DNA from: a virus
Direction: 5' to 3' (one strand)
DNA length: 38,723 nucleotides
Virus record (IMG/VR): IMGVR_UViG_3300027977_000079
Coordinates: 1-38,723 of that record
In this document: one piece after another, positions 20,618 through 28,295 of the stretch
How positions within the stretch are numbered: position 1 is the first letter of the stretch
Layout of the letters: every line of letters begins with the position of its first letter
Translations under genes and position numbers: made by a program
Notes under the pieces: generated by a model
What the model was told of the DNA's origin: nothing
Database searches by the model: none
What the model saw: the letters and a program-made list of their open reading frames with translations, nothing else

Positions 20618-20970
20618 AATTTCTTTTTATTTTCTTTCTCACGAAATTTATTATATTCTTTTAGTGCTTCTGCTGGCATGGGTTCAAAACTAACACCTAC
20701 CGCCAATATACAATACTTTTGTTCTTCTACTTTTTCTACAACCGTAAACGATCCCGTTTTTTGATTTACAAAAATTACAAGTGGGTTAAAAATTGGAACA
20801 CCTAGCACAGGAGAATTCAATGCACGAATAAACGGAACCTCATCAAACTCACCTACAAGCTTGTATATGTTCTCTTTGTTTACGCAAGAGACCGTGCGAG
20901 GTTCATTTATCACCTCTTGAGCAAATACAAGATTGGGTATCATACACAAAAGAATTAGGAGTTTTTTCAT
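20614..20970 (-). CDS. Secreted periplasmic protein (118 aa)
   Basis: A signal peptide (MKKLLILLCMIPNLVFAQ) is followed by a mature beta-rich domain of about 100 residues (FIRALNSPVLGVPIFNPLVI, KTGSFTVVEKVEEQKYCIL) with two Cys that may pair. The last part is a charged helix. It lies directly after the o-spanin gene with an ATGA overlap. Similar short exported proteins are found near lysis genes of T4-like marine phages. Role unknown. Confidence 0.65.
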   Translation of the reverse strand: MKKLLILLCMIPNLVFAQEVINEPRTVSCVNKENIYKLVGEFDEVPFIRALNSPVLGVPIFNPLVIFVNQKTGSFTVVEKVEEQKYCILAVGVSFEPMPAEALKEYNKFREKENKKKL

Positions 20971-21260
20971 TTTACACTATCAAATATTTGTTTCTGTTGT
21001 TTATACCATAACTGCCATGCATTGTATCTATCTTGTAATTCATAATATAGTCCATAATTCTCATTAGCATTTTGTAACAAATCAGCTAACGTCTTTTTAT
21101 CTTCACTTAGAGGCTTTAGAACCGGAGCGGGCTCCATTAGCACTTGAGGAGCTTCTGGAAACTTTTGGCTCAACGGCACGGTTGTAGAGCACCCAAGCAT
21201 CATCAGACAACTTACACTCAGCGTTAATAGTTTCCCTTTTCGCTTCAATATCTTTAGCAT
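20967..21260 (-). CDS. Outer-membrane spanin subunit (o-spanin, Rz1-like) (97 aa)
   Basis: The N-terminus is a signal peptide ending in the lipobox MLGC (Cys24), followed by a Pro-rich linker (VPLSQKFPEAPQVLMEPAP) and a helix. The gene begins inside the inner-membrane spanin gene 21103-21597 in another frame and extends past its end. This overlapping layout is the hallmark of Rz/Rz1 spanin pairs, which fuse inner and outer membranes at the last step of lysis in Gram-negative hosts. Confidence 0.75.
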   Translation of the reverse strand: MLKILKRKGKLLTLSVSCLMMLGCSTTVPLSQKFPEAPQVLMEPAPVLKPLSEDKKTLADLLQNANENYGLYYELQDRYNAWQLWYKQQKQIFDSVK

Positions 21261-21597
21261 TCTTATTCACCTTCTCTTTAATCAACTCTTTATTCTTATT
21301 AACTTCAGCTGCCAACTTTTCATTGGCTTTGGCAGATTTTACTTCTGCTTCTTTTATTTTTGTTTGCATCTCAGCTATTCTAGCACGATATGACATTTCT
21401 GTGGCATATCCTCCTTCAAAGAATACACCAATCACCAATAACACTATACCTAGTTGTCTACCAACCAAAGCGTATGGTTGAATTATAGGTATAAATCTAA
21501 CAAGTGATCCTATAAATGTTAATACAAGTCCAAGAATAACTAGACCATGTATTGCCCATTGTAAAATCCAATCAGGTATGAATGACAAAAACCACAT
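21103..21597 (-). CDS. Inner-membrane spanin subunit (i-spanin, Rz-like) (164 aa)
   Basis: The N-terminus carries membrane helices (WAIHGLVILGLVLTFIGSL and LGIVLLVIGVFFEGG) followed by a long periplasmic coiled coil (RIAEMQTKIKEAEVKSAK through EVNKNKELIKEKV) and a C-terminal segment NAECKLSDDAWVLYNRA. This last part resembles the Cys-plus-helix end of Rz-type proteins. The o-spanin gene overlaps its 3' half by 158 bases out of frame. Two membrane segments instead of one are unusual for Rz. Confidence 0.7.
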   Translation of the reverse strand: MWFLSFIPDWILQWAIHGLVILGLVLTFIGSLVRFIPIIQPYALVGRQLGIVLLVIGVFFEGGYATEMSYRARIAEMQTKIKEAEVKSAKANEKLAAEVNKNKELIKEKVNKNAKDIEAKRETINAECKLSDDAWVLYNRAVEPKVSRSSSSANGARSGSKASK

Positions 21598-21600
21598 TGT

Positions 21601-22284
21601 TTATGCCTTTATCGGTTTTCTCCGAATAGACATAAGAACCGGAGTTTTTTTCTTTTTTAAATTGACACCTGGTTCACCACCAAGTCCACCTGTACCAGCA
21701 ATTGCACCACGACCAACTACATTTGTTGGTGCTGCAGCTACAACACCATCTTCTTTTAATGAATCGTAATGTGCTTGGGCTTCTCTTTTAGATTTAAATC
21801 TTTGAACCATGCCTGTTGGTTCAGTAACTTTATACTCCACATGATCGGTTGTTCGTCCTGCTGGATTGGATATTTTCTCAATCTTTGAAGTTGTTTTTAC
21901 TGTTGGTTTAATGTATTTTTTAAATCTATCTTTTAAATCTGTTTCTTCGGGTACACAATTAGGTACCATTCTATTGCCTTTTTTCTTCATACCTCTAGCT
22001 ACATATCCTTGCCAGCAAGCTTCAAAAACACTTTCGGTTCTCACATTAATTGGTGCACCACGGCGTTCCGGATTTGGATCTTCTCTGCGTTTTCTTTGAG
22101 CAGCTGATGCACGAGCTTCTTTACCAATTGCATGAGCTTTGGCTTGGGGCAAACACTTTGGTTTACCTTCACCTGGTTCTCTTGCACAATCACCTTTGAT
22201 ATTACCTTTGGTGTCCATGCGAACCCATTTTTGTTTAAACCATTTACGTAAATCTTCGCCAAGGTGTTGTTTAAAGCTTTTCAT
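21601..22284 (-). CDS. Basic modular protein with capsid-targeting-like leader (227 aa)
   Basis: The start at 22284 gives MKSFKQHLGED; residues 8-10 are L-G-E, as in the T4 internal-protein leader. A DUF5872-like block follows (KWVRMDTKGNIKGDC, KCLPQAKAHAIGKEARASAA, with Lys/Arg-rich segments). A later segment FEACWQGYVARGMKKKGNRM ending NCVPEE matches a short module common in marine phage proteins. The protein is strongly basic, consistent with DNA contact in the head. It overlaps its neighbour by TGATG. Confidence 0.75.
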   Translation of the reverse strand: MKSFKQHLGEDLRKWFKQKWVRMDTKGNIKGDCAREPGEGKPKCLPQAKAHAIGKEARASAAQRKRREDPNPERRGAPINVRTESVFEACWQGYVARGMKKKGNRMVPNCVPEETDLKDRFKKYIKPTVKTTSKIEKISNPAGRTTDHVEYKVTEPTGMVQRFKSKREAQAHYDSLKEDGVVAAAPTNVVGRGAIAGTGGLGGEPGVNLKKKKTPVLMSIRRKPIKA

Positions 22285-22589
22285 CAACAGTTCCACTTTC
22301 TTAAAGCTTTGTTGATACGGCTATCCGGATCATTTGCTGTTTTAGCTGATGTTAATCGTTTCTTCATTCCACCCATTCTTGCACAAAATGATTTTCTACG
22401 ATTGGCTGATTTGGAACCTGGTTTTAATTTAGATGGCTTTGTTGTGACAGCCATCGATAATTTAGAACCTGGATTTTCTCTACGATATGAGGCAATGCCT
22501 TTACGATTCAGGCCACCTTCGGGATCTTTACCTGCAGAACGTTGCCATGCTGGAGATTTTTCTTCTAAGTATTGTTTAAAAGTTTTCAT
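22284..22589 (-). CDS. Small basic protein with capsid-targeting-like leader, DUF6321-like (101 aa)
   Basis: The leader MKTFKQYLEEKSPAW has Leu at 8 and Glu at 10. The rest carries a conserved phage module: SPAWQRSAGKDPEGGLNRKG, SYRRENPGSKL, KPGSKSANRRKSFCARMGGM and a C-terminal INKALRKWNC. It is rich in Lys and Arg. Similar modules, annotated as DUF6321, occur in many aquatic phages, but no function is known. The leader and basic charge suggest an internal head protein cleaved by the prohead protease. Confidence 0.8.
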   Translation of the reverse strand: MKTFKQYLEEKSPAWQRSAGKDPEGGLNRKGIASYRRENPGSKLSMAVTTKPSKLKPGSKSANRRKSFCARMGGMKKRLTSAKTANDPDSRINKALRKWNC

Positions 22590-22972
22590 ATTTTTAGTAG
22601 TATCTCTGCGATATTGTTATCTAAAGGAATATCTCCGGTTCGTATATTCTTTCCGTTAATGCCATAAATCATATCCGGTAAAATATTCAAATACATCAAA
22701 AATGTTTTTAATACATCATAATCTCTTTGATCTATTTTATAGAACAATATTCTCGCTGTTGCTTCTGGTTCAAAAACATTATTCAATAAAATAATGTGAT
22801 TTAATATCAGCCTTTCTTTTACAGATTTTGTAATTTTATATCTACGAAATAATCGTTTTAAATATTTTATCCTTTTAATATCACTTTCAAACTCCGACAT
22901 TATACACATTGGAGAATTATAGTGTTTTACGGCATATATTAAAAAGTTTTCATCAGTCAAATTATCAAACAT
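22586..22972 (-). CDS. Conserved phage protein, DUF7207-like (128 aa)
   Basis: The ATG at 22972 has AGGA 7 bases upstream; a longer version using a TTG would cross the hairpin at 22987-23004 and is rejected. The product begins MFDNLTDENFLIYAVKHYNS and continues with DIKRIKYLKRLFRRY, LILNHIILLNNVF and ARILFYKI, an order conserved across T4-like and other aquatic phages as far as I recall. It is mainly helical. No role is known; gene order puts it with virion genes. Confidence 0.75.
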   Translation of the reverse strand: MFDNLTDENFLIYAVKHYNSPMCIMSEFESDIKRIKYLKRLFRRYKITKSVKERLILNHIILLNNVFEPEATARILFYKIDQRDYDVLKTFLMYLNILPDMIYGINGKNIRTGDIPLDNNIAEILLKI

Positions 22973-22986
22973 TATTAATCCTAAAT

Positions 22987-23004
22987 TGGGGGCCGAAGCC
23001 CCCA
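22987..23004 (-). terminator. Strong UUCG tetraloop hairpin
   Basis: On the minus strand: TGGGGGC, loop TTCG, GCCCCCA, a 7-base-pair stem closed by C(UUCG)G, the very stable loop frequent in T4 messages. It lies between the Ig-domain gene and 22586-22972. Only a short AATTT follows, so it may be an attenuating terminator or a stabilising 3' end. Confidence 0.7.
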
Positions 23005-23023
23005 TATTCAATAATATAAACTA

Positions 23024-23707
23024 TTAAGCAGTAACAGTCAATCCAACTGGTGTAGATGTTGTTGAAGCACCCGTACCTGTTGCGGAAACAGTAACTCTAT
23101 AGAAGTTGTTGTTAGCATCGGTAAATGTTGGAGTAACTGTCAATGTTGCGGTTGTTCCACCAGAATATGTTGTATTTGCTGGTGTACCATTCGAAACGTT
23201 GACATAAGAACCGCCAAGTGTTGCAGAACGCTGCCATTGAAAGGTTAATGGAGCTGCAGTATTTCCTGATGTAATTGAAGCTGCAACTGTAAACGATGCT
23301 ACTCTTCCACCACCAAATTGAACAGAATTTGCAGAAGGATTGGTACCAATCGTGATGATGGCATCTTGATATGTTGTATCTTCACCATCAGTATCGAAAG
23401 AACTCATAGCCACCAAAACTTCTTGTTGGACACGACCAGCACGACCACCGGAACCAGTGGTTCTTAGTACCCAACCTTGGTGTGCAACTTTTCCATCAAC
23501 ATTAATCTCATTGGCATCCACACCAAAAAGACCAATGGTTTCACCGACTGTATAAACATCAGCGGTAGTATTTGCATATAAACGAGCTACGTTATCCGCT
23601 GTTGGAGCAGAATAATTAGCTTTTACATTTGTAGCATTCACAATTGTTGAATTAACAGCCCAATATGGTGCGTTGGCTGCGTTATCGTATTTTCCGTGCG
23701 ATGACAT
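23024..23707 (-). CDS. Virion surface protein with C-terminal Ig-like domain (227 aa)
   Basis: The N-terminal half has a block (AHQGWVLRTTGSGGRAGRVQ followed by EVLVAM) recalled from structural proteins of aquatic T4-like phages. Residues after about 140 form an Ig-like domain (AAPLTFQWQRSATLGGSYVN, TTATLTVTPTFTDANNNFYR). Ig domains on phage virions often bind weakly to sugars or surfaces; T4 Hoc is one example. A decoration or adhesion role is inferred. A near-consensus late promoter box lies 31 bases upstream at 23738-23745. Confidence 0.75.
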   Translation of the reverse strand: MSSHGKYDNAANAPYWAVNSTIVNATNVKANYSAPTADNVARLYANTTADVYTVGETIGLFGVDANEINVDGKVAHQGWVLRTTGSGGRAGRVQQEVLVAMSSFDTDGEDTTYQDAIITIGTNPSANSVQFGGGRVASFTVAASITSGNTAAPLTFQWQRSATLGGSYVNVSNGTPANTTYSGGTTATLTVTPTFTDANNNFYRVTVSATGTGASTTSTPVGLTVTA

Positions 23708-23737
23708 CTTTTTCTCCTTTAAATGTCCGTTGTTAGT

Positions 23738-23745
23738 TATTTATC
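23738..23745 (-). promoter_or_regulatory. Late-promoter-like box GATAAATA
   Basis: One mismatch from the T4 late consensus TATAAATA, 31 bases upstream of the Ig-domain gene, consistent with late expression of a virion protein. Confidence 0.5.
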
Positions 23746-23747
23746 TC

Positions 23748-25451
23748 TTATGTTTTTTTGTTTTGATCCAAAGGAGGACCAGGTTTTCTCATTAATGGAT
23801 CAATTTCCAGAGTATCTCTGTCCTGACCAGTTAAAGTTTTACCTCCAGTTAAAACTGCTGCGGCTTGTGGTTCTTTATCACTTATAGTCAACTTTTTATC
23901 AGCTCTTACCATCGATGGTTTTTTACCATAAGGTGTTTCAAGTTTATCTGTTTTTTCTTTATCATACATGATACCACCACCAGATTGACCATCAATACCC
24001 TCTTTCATGCCTTTCTTTTTATATAACGACTTAATCATACGAGCTGATTTAGACATTTCTTTTCTTTTATTGTATTTCTCATCGGCCGGCAAATCAACAA
24101 TTTCCATACCTGTTGTTTGTGTAGCAGCATATGAATCTTGATAGGTATCTTCTTTATTAAGTAGTCTAGATATAAATGAAGCCTTTTTAGATGGTTTCTT
24201 GGCCAGAGTTTTTGGTTTAGGATTATAACTTGAAGTGCCCAAATTTACCTTAACATTTCTTTTATTTTTGATTGAATCTAAAGCAGCTTGAGATACATGA
24301 CCTTGAACTCCTGTGGAAAAAACTTCTGATACGTTTTCAGTTTCTTCAGATGTTGGTTTATAACCAGCTAAACGGTCTAGAGCTCTATTCCAACTTTTGC
24401 TATGAGATTTAATTTTTTTATTGTGGTCTTTTCTACTCATGCCTGGTTTTTTCTCAGGTACAACTGGTTGTTGTTTTAACCAAGAAAAAACTGTGGACTT
24501 TTTAAGTTCATCAATCTGTTCGGATTCTTCATCAATACCACTTCCATGAAATTTATGAGCAATGTGCATGGCCAACTTTTCATGGTTTTCTTTTGGTACA
24601 TTGGTGCTTCTCAAATAACTCATAGCCGATTGGTGTACTTTTTTGTCATCGCCAGCATCACTATTATAAGGAGCATGTTCAGAGTTTGTCCATTGATCGA
24701 AGTGGTGGTCAACTTCTGATTTGGAAACTTCAGTTAATTCCACTTCTTCTTTATTCAGATGCGCCTGTAAACGGTCGATAGAACCTTTCATATCTTCTTT
24801 GCCTGCAGCATGACGAGCTTTCATTTCTCGCTCAATATCATCATGCTTTCTTGCTCTATCGGCGGCAGCTTGACGAAACTTATCTAAGGCAGTACCTTGA
24901 ATTGTTTTTGCTTCGGAGAATGACCGTTTAGCCATAATCTTAGCCAACTTACTCATTGCCTTTTTGCGAGGTTCAGCACGCTTTGGATCCTTACTGGTTG
25001 TTTTCAGAACATAAGATGCCAATGTTTCAGGTGCTAACTCATCGATTTGTTCCGATTCTTCTTTTAAACCTAAACGGCGAGCCTCGCCTTCCATAAAAGA
25101 ATGTAAACTTTCAAATTCACTAAACGATTTAGCAATTTTAACTTGATACCATTCTTCTACTTCTCCACCTTTATCAATGTAATCTAAAATTTCTTCACAT
25201 GCGTATTTGATAAAATGTAGTTGTGCCTGCACCATTTCTTCTTTTTCGGAAGTGTCATTTTCTTTAATTTCTTCTTCAGTAAACCGCCTATCATTTTGGT
25301 GGTTTATTTTCCATTTTGCAAATTCAGCAGATTTTGCATGAGAAATTTTTGTATCAGTTGTAACAAATTTAGGATTAATTCCTCTAGAATTTAAATATAC
25401 ATTTAGAAGCTGTTGTTCACTGGCTTCGTTGATTTTATTATTTTCTATCAT
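23748..25451 (-). CDS. Large modular protein with repeated EQIDE sites (567 aa)
   Basis: The leader reads MIENNKINEAS, so residues 7-9 are I-N-E followed by Ala, like a prohead-protease site. The motif EESEQIDEL occurs at residues 131-139 and 308-316, the first time followed by APETLASYVLKTTSK, a module repeated in many aquatic phage proteins. Further (L/V)xE steps include ELTEVS and NVSEV. The protein is highly charged and helical without a compact enzyme motif. It may be an internal or scaffold-type protein cut at several places during head maturation. No direct family assignment is possible. Confidence 0.7.
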   Translation of the reverse strand: MIENNKINEASEQQLLNVYLNSRGINPKFVTTDTKISHAKSAEFAKWKINHQNDRRFTEEEIKENDTSEKEEMVQAQLHFIKYACEEILDYIDKGGEVEEWYQVKIAKSFSEFESLHSFMEGEARRLGLKEESEQIDELAPETLASYVLKTTSKDPKRAEPRKKAMSKLAKIMAKRSFSEAKTIQGTALDKFRQAAADRARKHDDIEREMKARHAAGKEDMKGSIDRLQAHLNKEEVELTEVSKSEVDHHFDQWTNSEHAPYNSDAGDDKKVHQSAMSYLRSTNVPKENHEKLAMHIAHKFHGSGIDEESEQIDELKKSTVFSWLKQQPVVPEKKPGMSRKDHNKKIKSHSKSWNRALDRLAGYKPTSEETENVSEVFSTGVQGHVSQAALDSIKNKRNVKVNLGTSSYNPKPKTLAKKPSKKASFISRLLNKEDTYQDSYAATQTTGMEIVDLPADEKYNKRKEMSKSARMIKSLYKKKGMKEGIDGQSGGGIMYDKEKTDKLETPYGKKPSMVRADKKLTISDKEPQAAAVLTGGKTLTGQDRDTLEIDPLMRKPGPPLDQNKKT

Positions 25452-25453
25452 TT

Positions 25454-26536
25454 TTAGCTTTCAGATGTTCCTAATTTACCTAACATGTTTGTTCTAACTT
25501 TTTTTAATGCAGCTTTGGCCAAACCTCTTGCTCTGGACATTGGTGTATGAACTGCACCAGATTTGTCTTTAACATTACTCGGAATTCTTGTATATGGTTG
25601 ATCAAATGGAGGTGCATCATCCGTTTCTGGACGTTTTCCTTCTTTAAGCTTGAGTGATGAAGCAGTTTCATGTGATTTTCTTGCTAGTGTGTCATCTGGT
25701 TGTATTGCTATAGGTGTAGAATCTTTTGGTTGATGTTCGCCTTCTTTATCCAAAGGCCTAACTCTTATTTTATAGGATTTAAAATCATTTGATTTACCAC
25801 CAGGCATGCGACCAATTAATGTATCGGTTGTTATGGCGGAAGAATCTTCAGTTCCTTCTTTAACAGATTTCCAACCACCACCCATTGCTTTGTATTTTTT
25901 AGAAGCCCAACCATTAGCATATGCAGATGGATAAACATCAAACTTGGATTTGGCAGCTGCTTTGGCACGAGCCCATTTTTCTGGACTTGTTGGTACATTT
26001 TTCTCATCAATCTGTTCAAATTCTTCGTTACGTGCTTTTGCGAGATTCTTTGGATCAGAAATCGAATCTTTTGAACCAGATTTTACTTCAGCTGGTGTTA
26101 AAGGTGCATCACCACGAGCTTTGCGAACAGAAGCAGGAATATCAGAACGTTTGATACCTTCAATTAATTTTTTTGCAAAGTGCATATCTTCTTTGACTTT
26201 CTTTTTGCCACGAAGAATAGCAAAATCGTGTGCGTCAACTTTATTGTTTTTGTTCGCATCAATCTTGTGCTGGTCACCTTTTAATTCTTCGTCATACTTA
26301 CCTTTTGTTTTTTCATGTTCTTCTTTATCTTTCTGTAACAATTCTTTTGTTTTAGGACCTTTAAGGTCATCAACTGAAGATTTGCTTTGGTCTTGTTTGG
26401 CCTTTGCAGAATTGCCATAACTACGGCCATATACTCTCATGCCTGTAGAAGTGGGTTCTTTGATAGGACTGGCTTCACCAATAATGTTTTTAACAGCATC
26501 TACCAAAGATTGGCTTACATTATTTTTTGTAAACAT
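25454..26536 (-). CDS. Modular protein with EF-hand-like loop (360 aa)
   Basis: The leader ends in NIIGEAS (Glu21), a fit to an IxE|A cleavage site. Residues 93-104 (DANKNNKVDAHD) form a dockerin/EF-hand type calcium-binding loop with acidic or Asn residues at positions 1, 3, 5, 9 and 12. EQIDE occurs at 174-178. A module VPTSPEKWARAKAAAKSKF followed by YPSAYANGWASKKYKAMGG (about 181-220) recurs in aquatic phage proteins. The rest is low in hydrophobic residues. It lies three bases downstream-coupled to 23748-25451 and is probably a virion or head-internal protein. Confidence 0.7.
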   Translation of the reverse strand: MFTKNNVSQSLVDAVKNIIGEASPIKEPTSTGMRVYGRSYGNSAKAKQDQSKSSVDDLKGPKTKELLQKDKEEHEKTKGKYDEELKGDQHKIDANKNNKVDAHDFAILRGKKKVKEDMHFAKKLIEGIKRSDIPASVRKARGDAPLTPAEVKSGSKDSISDPKNLAKARNEEFEQIDEKNVPTSPEKWARAKAAAKSKFDVYPSAYANGWASKKYKAMGGGWKSVKEGTEDSSAITTDTLIGRMPGGKSNDFKSYKIRVRPLDKEGEHQPKDSTPIAIQPDDTLARKSHETASSLKLKEGKRPETDDAPPFDQPYTRIPSNVKDKSGAVHTPMSRARGLAKAALKKVRTNMLGKLGTSES

Positions 26537-28295
26537 TTTTTTCTCCGTTGTTTTTCTTCTTTTTAATTGTTATTGTTTGAGTTTGGTTATCCGATGGAGT
26601 AACCATAGGCTCTTTATTTGAAGCACCACCAAGTGTGCCACCAACACCCATGTCGTTGGCACCAGGATCATCTATTGCTTCTAATACTTTTCTAAATTTA
26701 TTAAATTGCTTTTGTTCTCTATATGTTACATCGCCAAGACCGGACATGGGATATACTGTTCCCTGCTGGCGTGTATCGTATTCTGGACCTATTCCGGTCA
26801 CATTTCTAATTCTTTGGCTTACCGACTGTATGTCGGTATACCGTTTTTTGCTTACTTTTTCTTTGTCCTTGGAGAAGTTGGTTTCTTTGGGGACTGGCGA
26901 GATTTTGAGGACTGGCTTTTGGGCTTCTGTGTAGGTGCGGAAGTTGTAGCTACCGCCTCGTTTGTTTGCATTCCACTTGATGTCGTCTGCGTTGGGGTCG
27001 CTGGCTCGATTGTCGGCTGGGATACTGTCGAGTCCGTTTGCTCGGAGCTCTGGTGTGGTTTTAATTTTATAAAATCGAGAAGTGCTTTTAACATTTTTTT
27101 CTTCCTTAAATAATGAAATATTTCTATTTTTCCAATCACTAGCGATATCACTTATATTGCCAGTATCCAAGAACTGTTTAGTAAATTGATATACCTCTGT
27201 AATATCCTCTTCCTTGGTATCTATATCACCGGTATTATCGAAACCGATAAAATCCACAAATGATTCTCTGAAATATTTAGTATTTTCTTGACATTTCATC
27301 CATTTATCATACCGTACAGACTCCACCATCATTCTGGACAATGCTGAGTTTCTCTCCTTACTAACTTCATTTGTGGTATTGACAAAAATCATCATTGTGT
27401 CATACCCCAATTCTTCCAATTCCTCTTTTATATATGACATCTTTTCAATATCATCAGCTGGTCCGTTAATAATTAATGGACTCCTTTTACGAATAGATTC
27501 TCTACGAAAATCACTTGTTTTTTCTGATAGTTTTTGTTTATCACTCAAGTAATCTCTGGCTTGAACAAAATTTAATTCTACGATTTTGGACTCTGCAATG
27601 GCTTCACGGATTACAATATCTTTACCGGAACCTGGACCACCAGTCACAAAAATGGCTTTAAATTGGCCATGATTGTGTGCTTCATGTAGGCCCATACCTT
27701 TGCGTGTATCGTGCATGAGGTCTTTTGTATGTTTATCTGATACATGATCAGGAACACCTTTTCTAAATTCTCCAAAGTTTTTATTTTTGGCGTGCTCTCT
27801 CATTTTGGTGCCTGACATTCCGGTGGAACCTTCAGCGTCCGGATCACGATGGCCGGCAGAATGTATTGTAATTTTTTTAAAATCGTAATGACCGTGTTTA
27901 CCTTTTACACCATTATACTTGTGTAAAGAATCTTTAAACTCTTTTACTCGGTCGGAACCGACCACAACATGAAGATGTGTTACACCTTTTTTGTGTAAAT
28001 CAGATGCGTGGTGGAAAATAGAAGGATGTTCTTTTGAGGATGTTTTGAAATTGGTACCTGGTGAGTATCTTTTTAAGTGTTTAACTTTTTGTTCACCAGA
28101 CAATGGATTCTTTTTAGAATCTTGTGAATGAGAAACTATAACGGTATGTTCAGCATTTTGTTTATCAGCAACATCTTTAACTTTATGAATAAGTTTAAGA
28201 TGGCCCGTAGTTGGAGGATTCATGCGGCCAAACGTCATTACATGGTGTTTTTCACCTTGTTTTGTTTCTTCAACTAAATCTAAAAATGATTTCAT
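26520..28295 (-). CDS. Nucleotidylyltransferase fused to a P-loop kinase-like domain (591 aa)
   Basis: Residues 22-32 (FGRMNPPTTGH) form the HxGH-type nucleotide-binding motif of cytidylyltransferase/NMNAT-like enzymes; the first His is Thr. The partner motif SGTKMR lies at 161-166. A second domain begins with the Walker A loop GGPGSGKD (219-226), followed by motifs of a small kinase. The last 200 residues are disordered and Lys-rich. The leader MKSFLDLVEE has V8 and E10, as in T4 capsid-targeted proteins. Homologues in T4-like marine phages are annotated as nucleotidyltransferases; substrate is unknown. Confidence 0.8.
   Translation of the reverse strand: MKSFLDLVEETKQGEKHHVMTFGRMNPPTTGHLKLIHKVKDVADKQNAEHTVIVSHSQDSKKNPLSGEQKVKHLKRYSPGTNFKTSSKEHPSIFHHASDLHKKGVTHLHVVVGSDRVKEFKDSLHKYNGVKGKHGHYDFKKITIHSAGHRDPDAEGSTGMSGTKMREHAKNKNFGEFRKGVPDHVSDKHTKDLMHDTRKGMGLHEAHNHGQFKAIFVTGGPGSGKDIVIREAIAESKIVELNFVQARDYLSDKQKLSEKTSDFRRESIRKRSPLIINGPADDIEKMSYIKEELEELGYDTMMIFVNTTNEVSKERNSALSRMMVESVRYDKWMKCQENTKYFRESFVDFIGFDNTGDIDTKEEDITEVYQFTKQFLDTGNISDIASDWKNRNISLFKEEKNVKSTSRFYKIKTTPELRANGLDSIPADNRASDPNADDIKWNANKRGGSYNFRTYTEAQKPVLKISPVPKETNFSKDKEKVSKKRYTDIQSVSQRIRNVTGIGPEYDTRQQGTVYPMSGLGDVTYREQKQFNKFRKVLEAIDDPGANDMGVGGTLGGASNKEPMVTPSDNQTQTITIKKKKNNGEKNVYKK

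Noticed and set aside
22973-23011. Longer N-terminus for 22586-22972 starting at TTG
   Set aside because: It would translate the UUCG hairpin, while ATG 22972 has AGGA at the right distance.
23013-23041. Promoter-like TTGACT-17-TATATT
   Set aside because: It overlaps the end of the Ig-domain gene and lies right before a strong hairpin; one or two mismatches per box make it weak.
25944-26420. Plus-strand open frame of 158 codons
   Set aside because: It mirrors the lysine-rich coding strand of 25454-26536 and gives a Phe/Ser/Leu-rich chance product.
26706-27113. Plus-strand open frame of 135 codons
   Set aside because: It is a shadow of the C-terminal part of the nucleotidyltransferase fusion; no expression signals.
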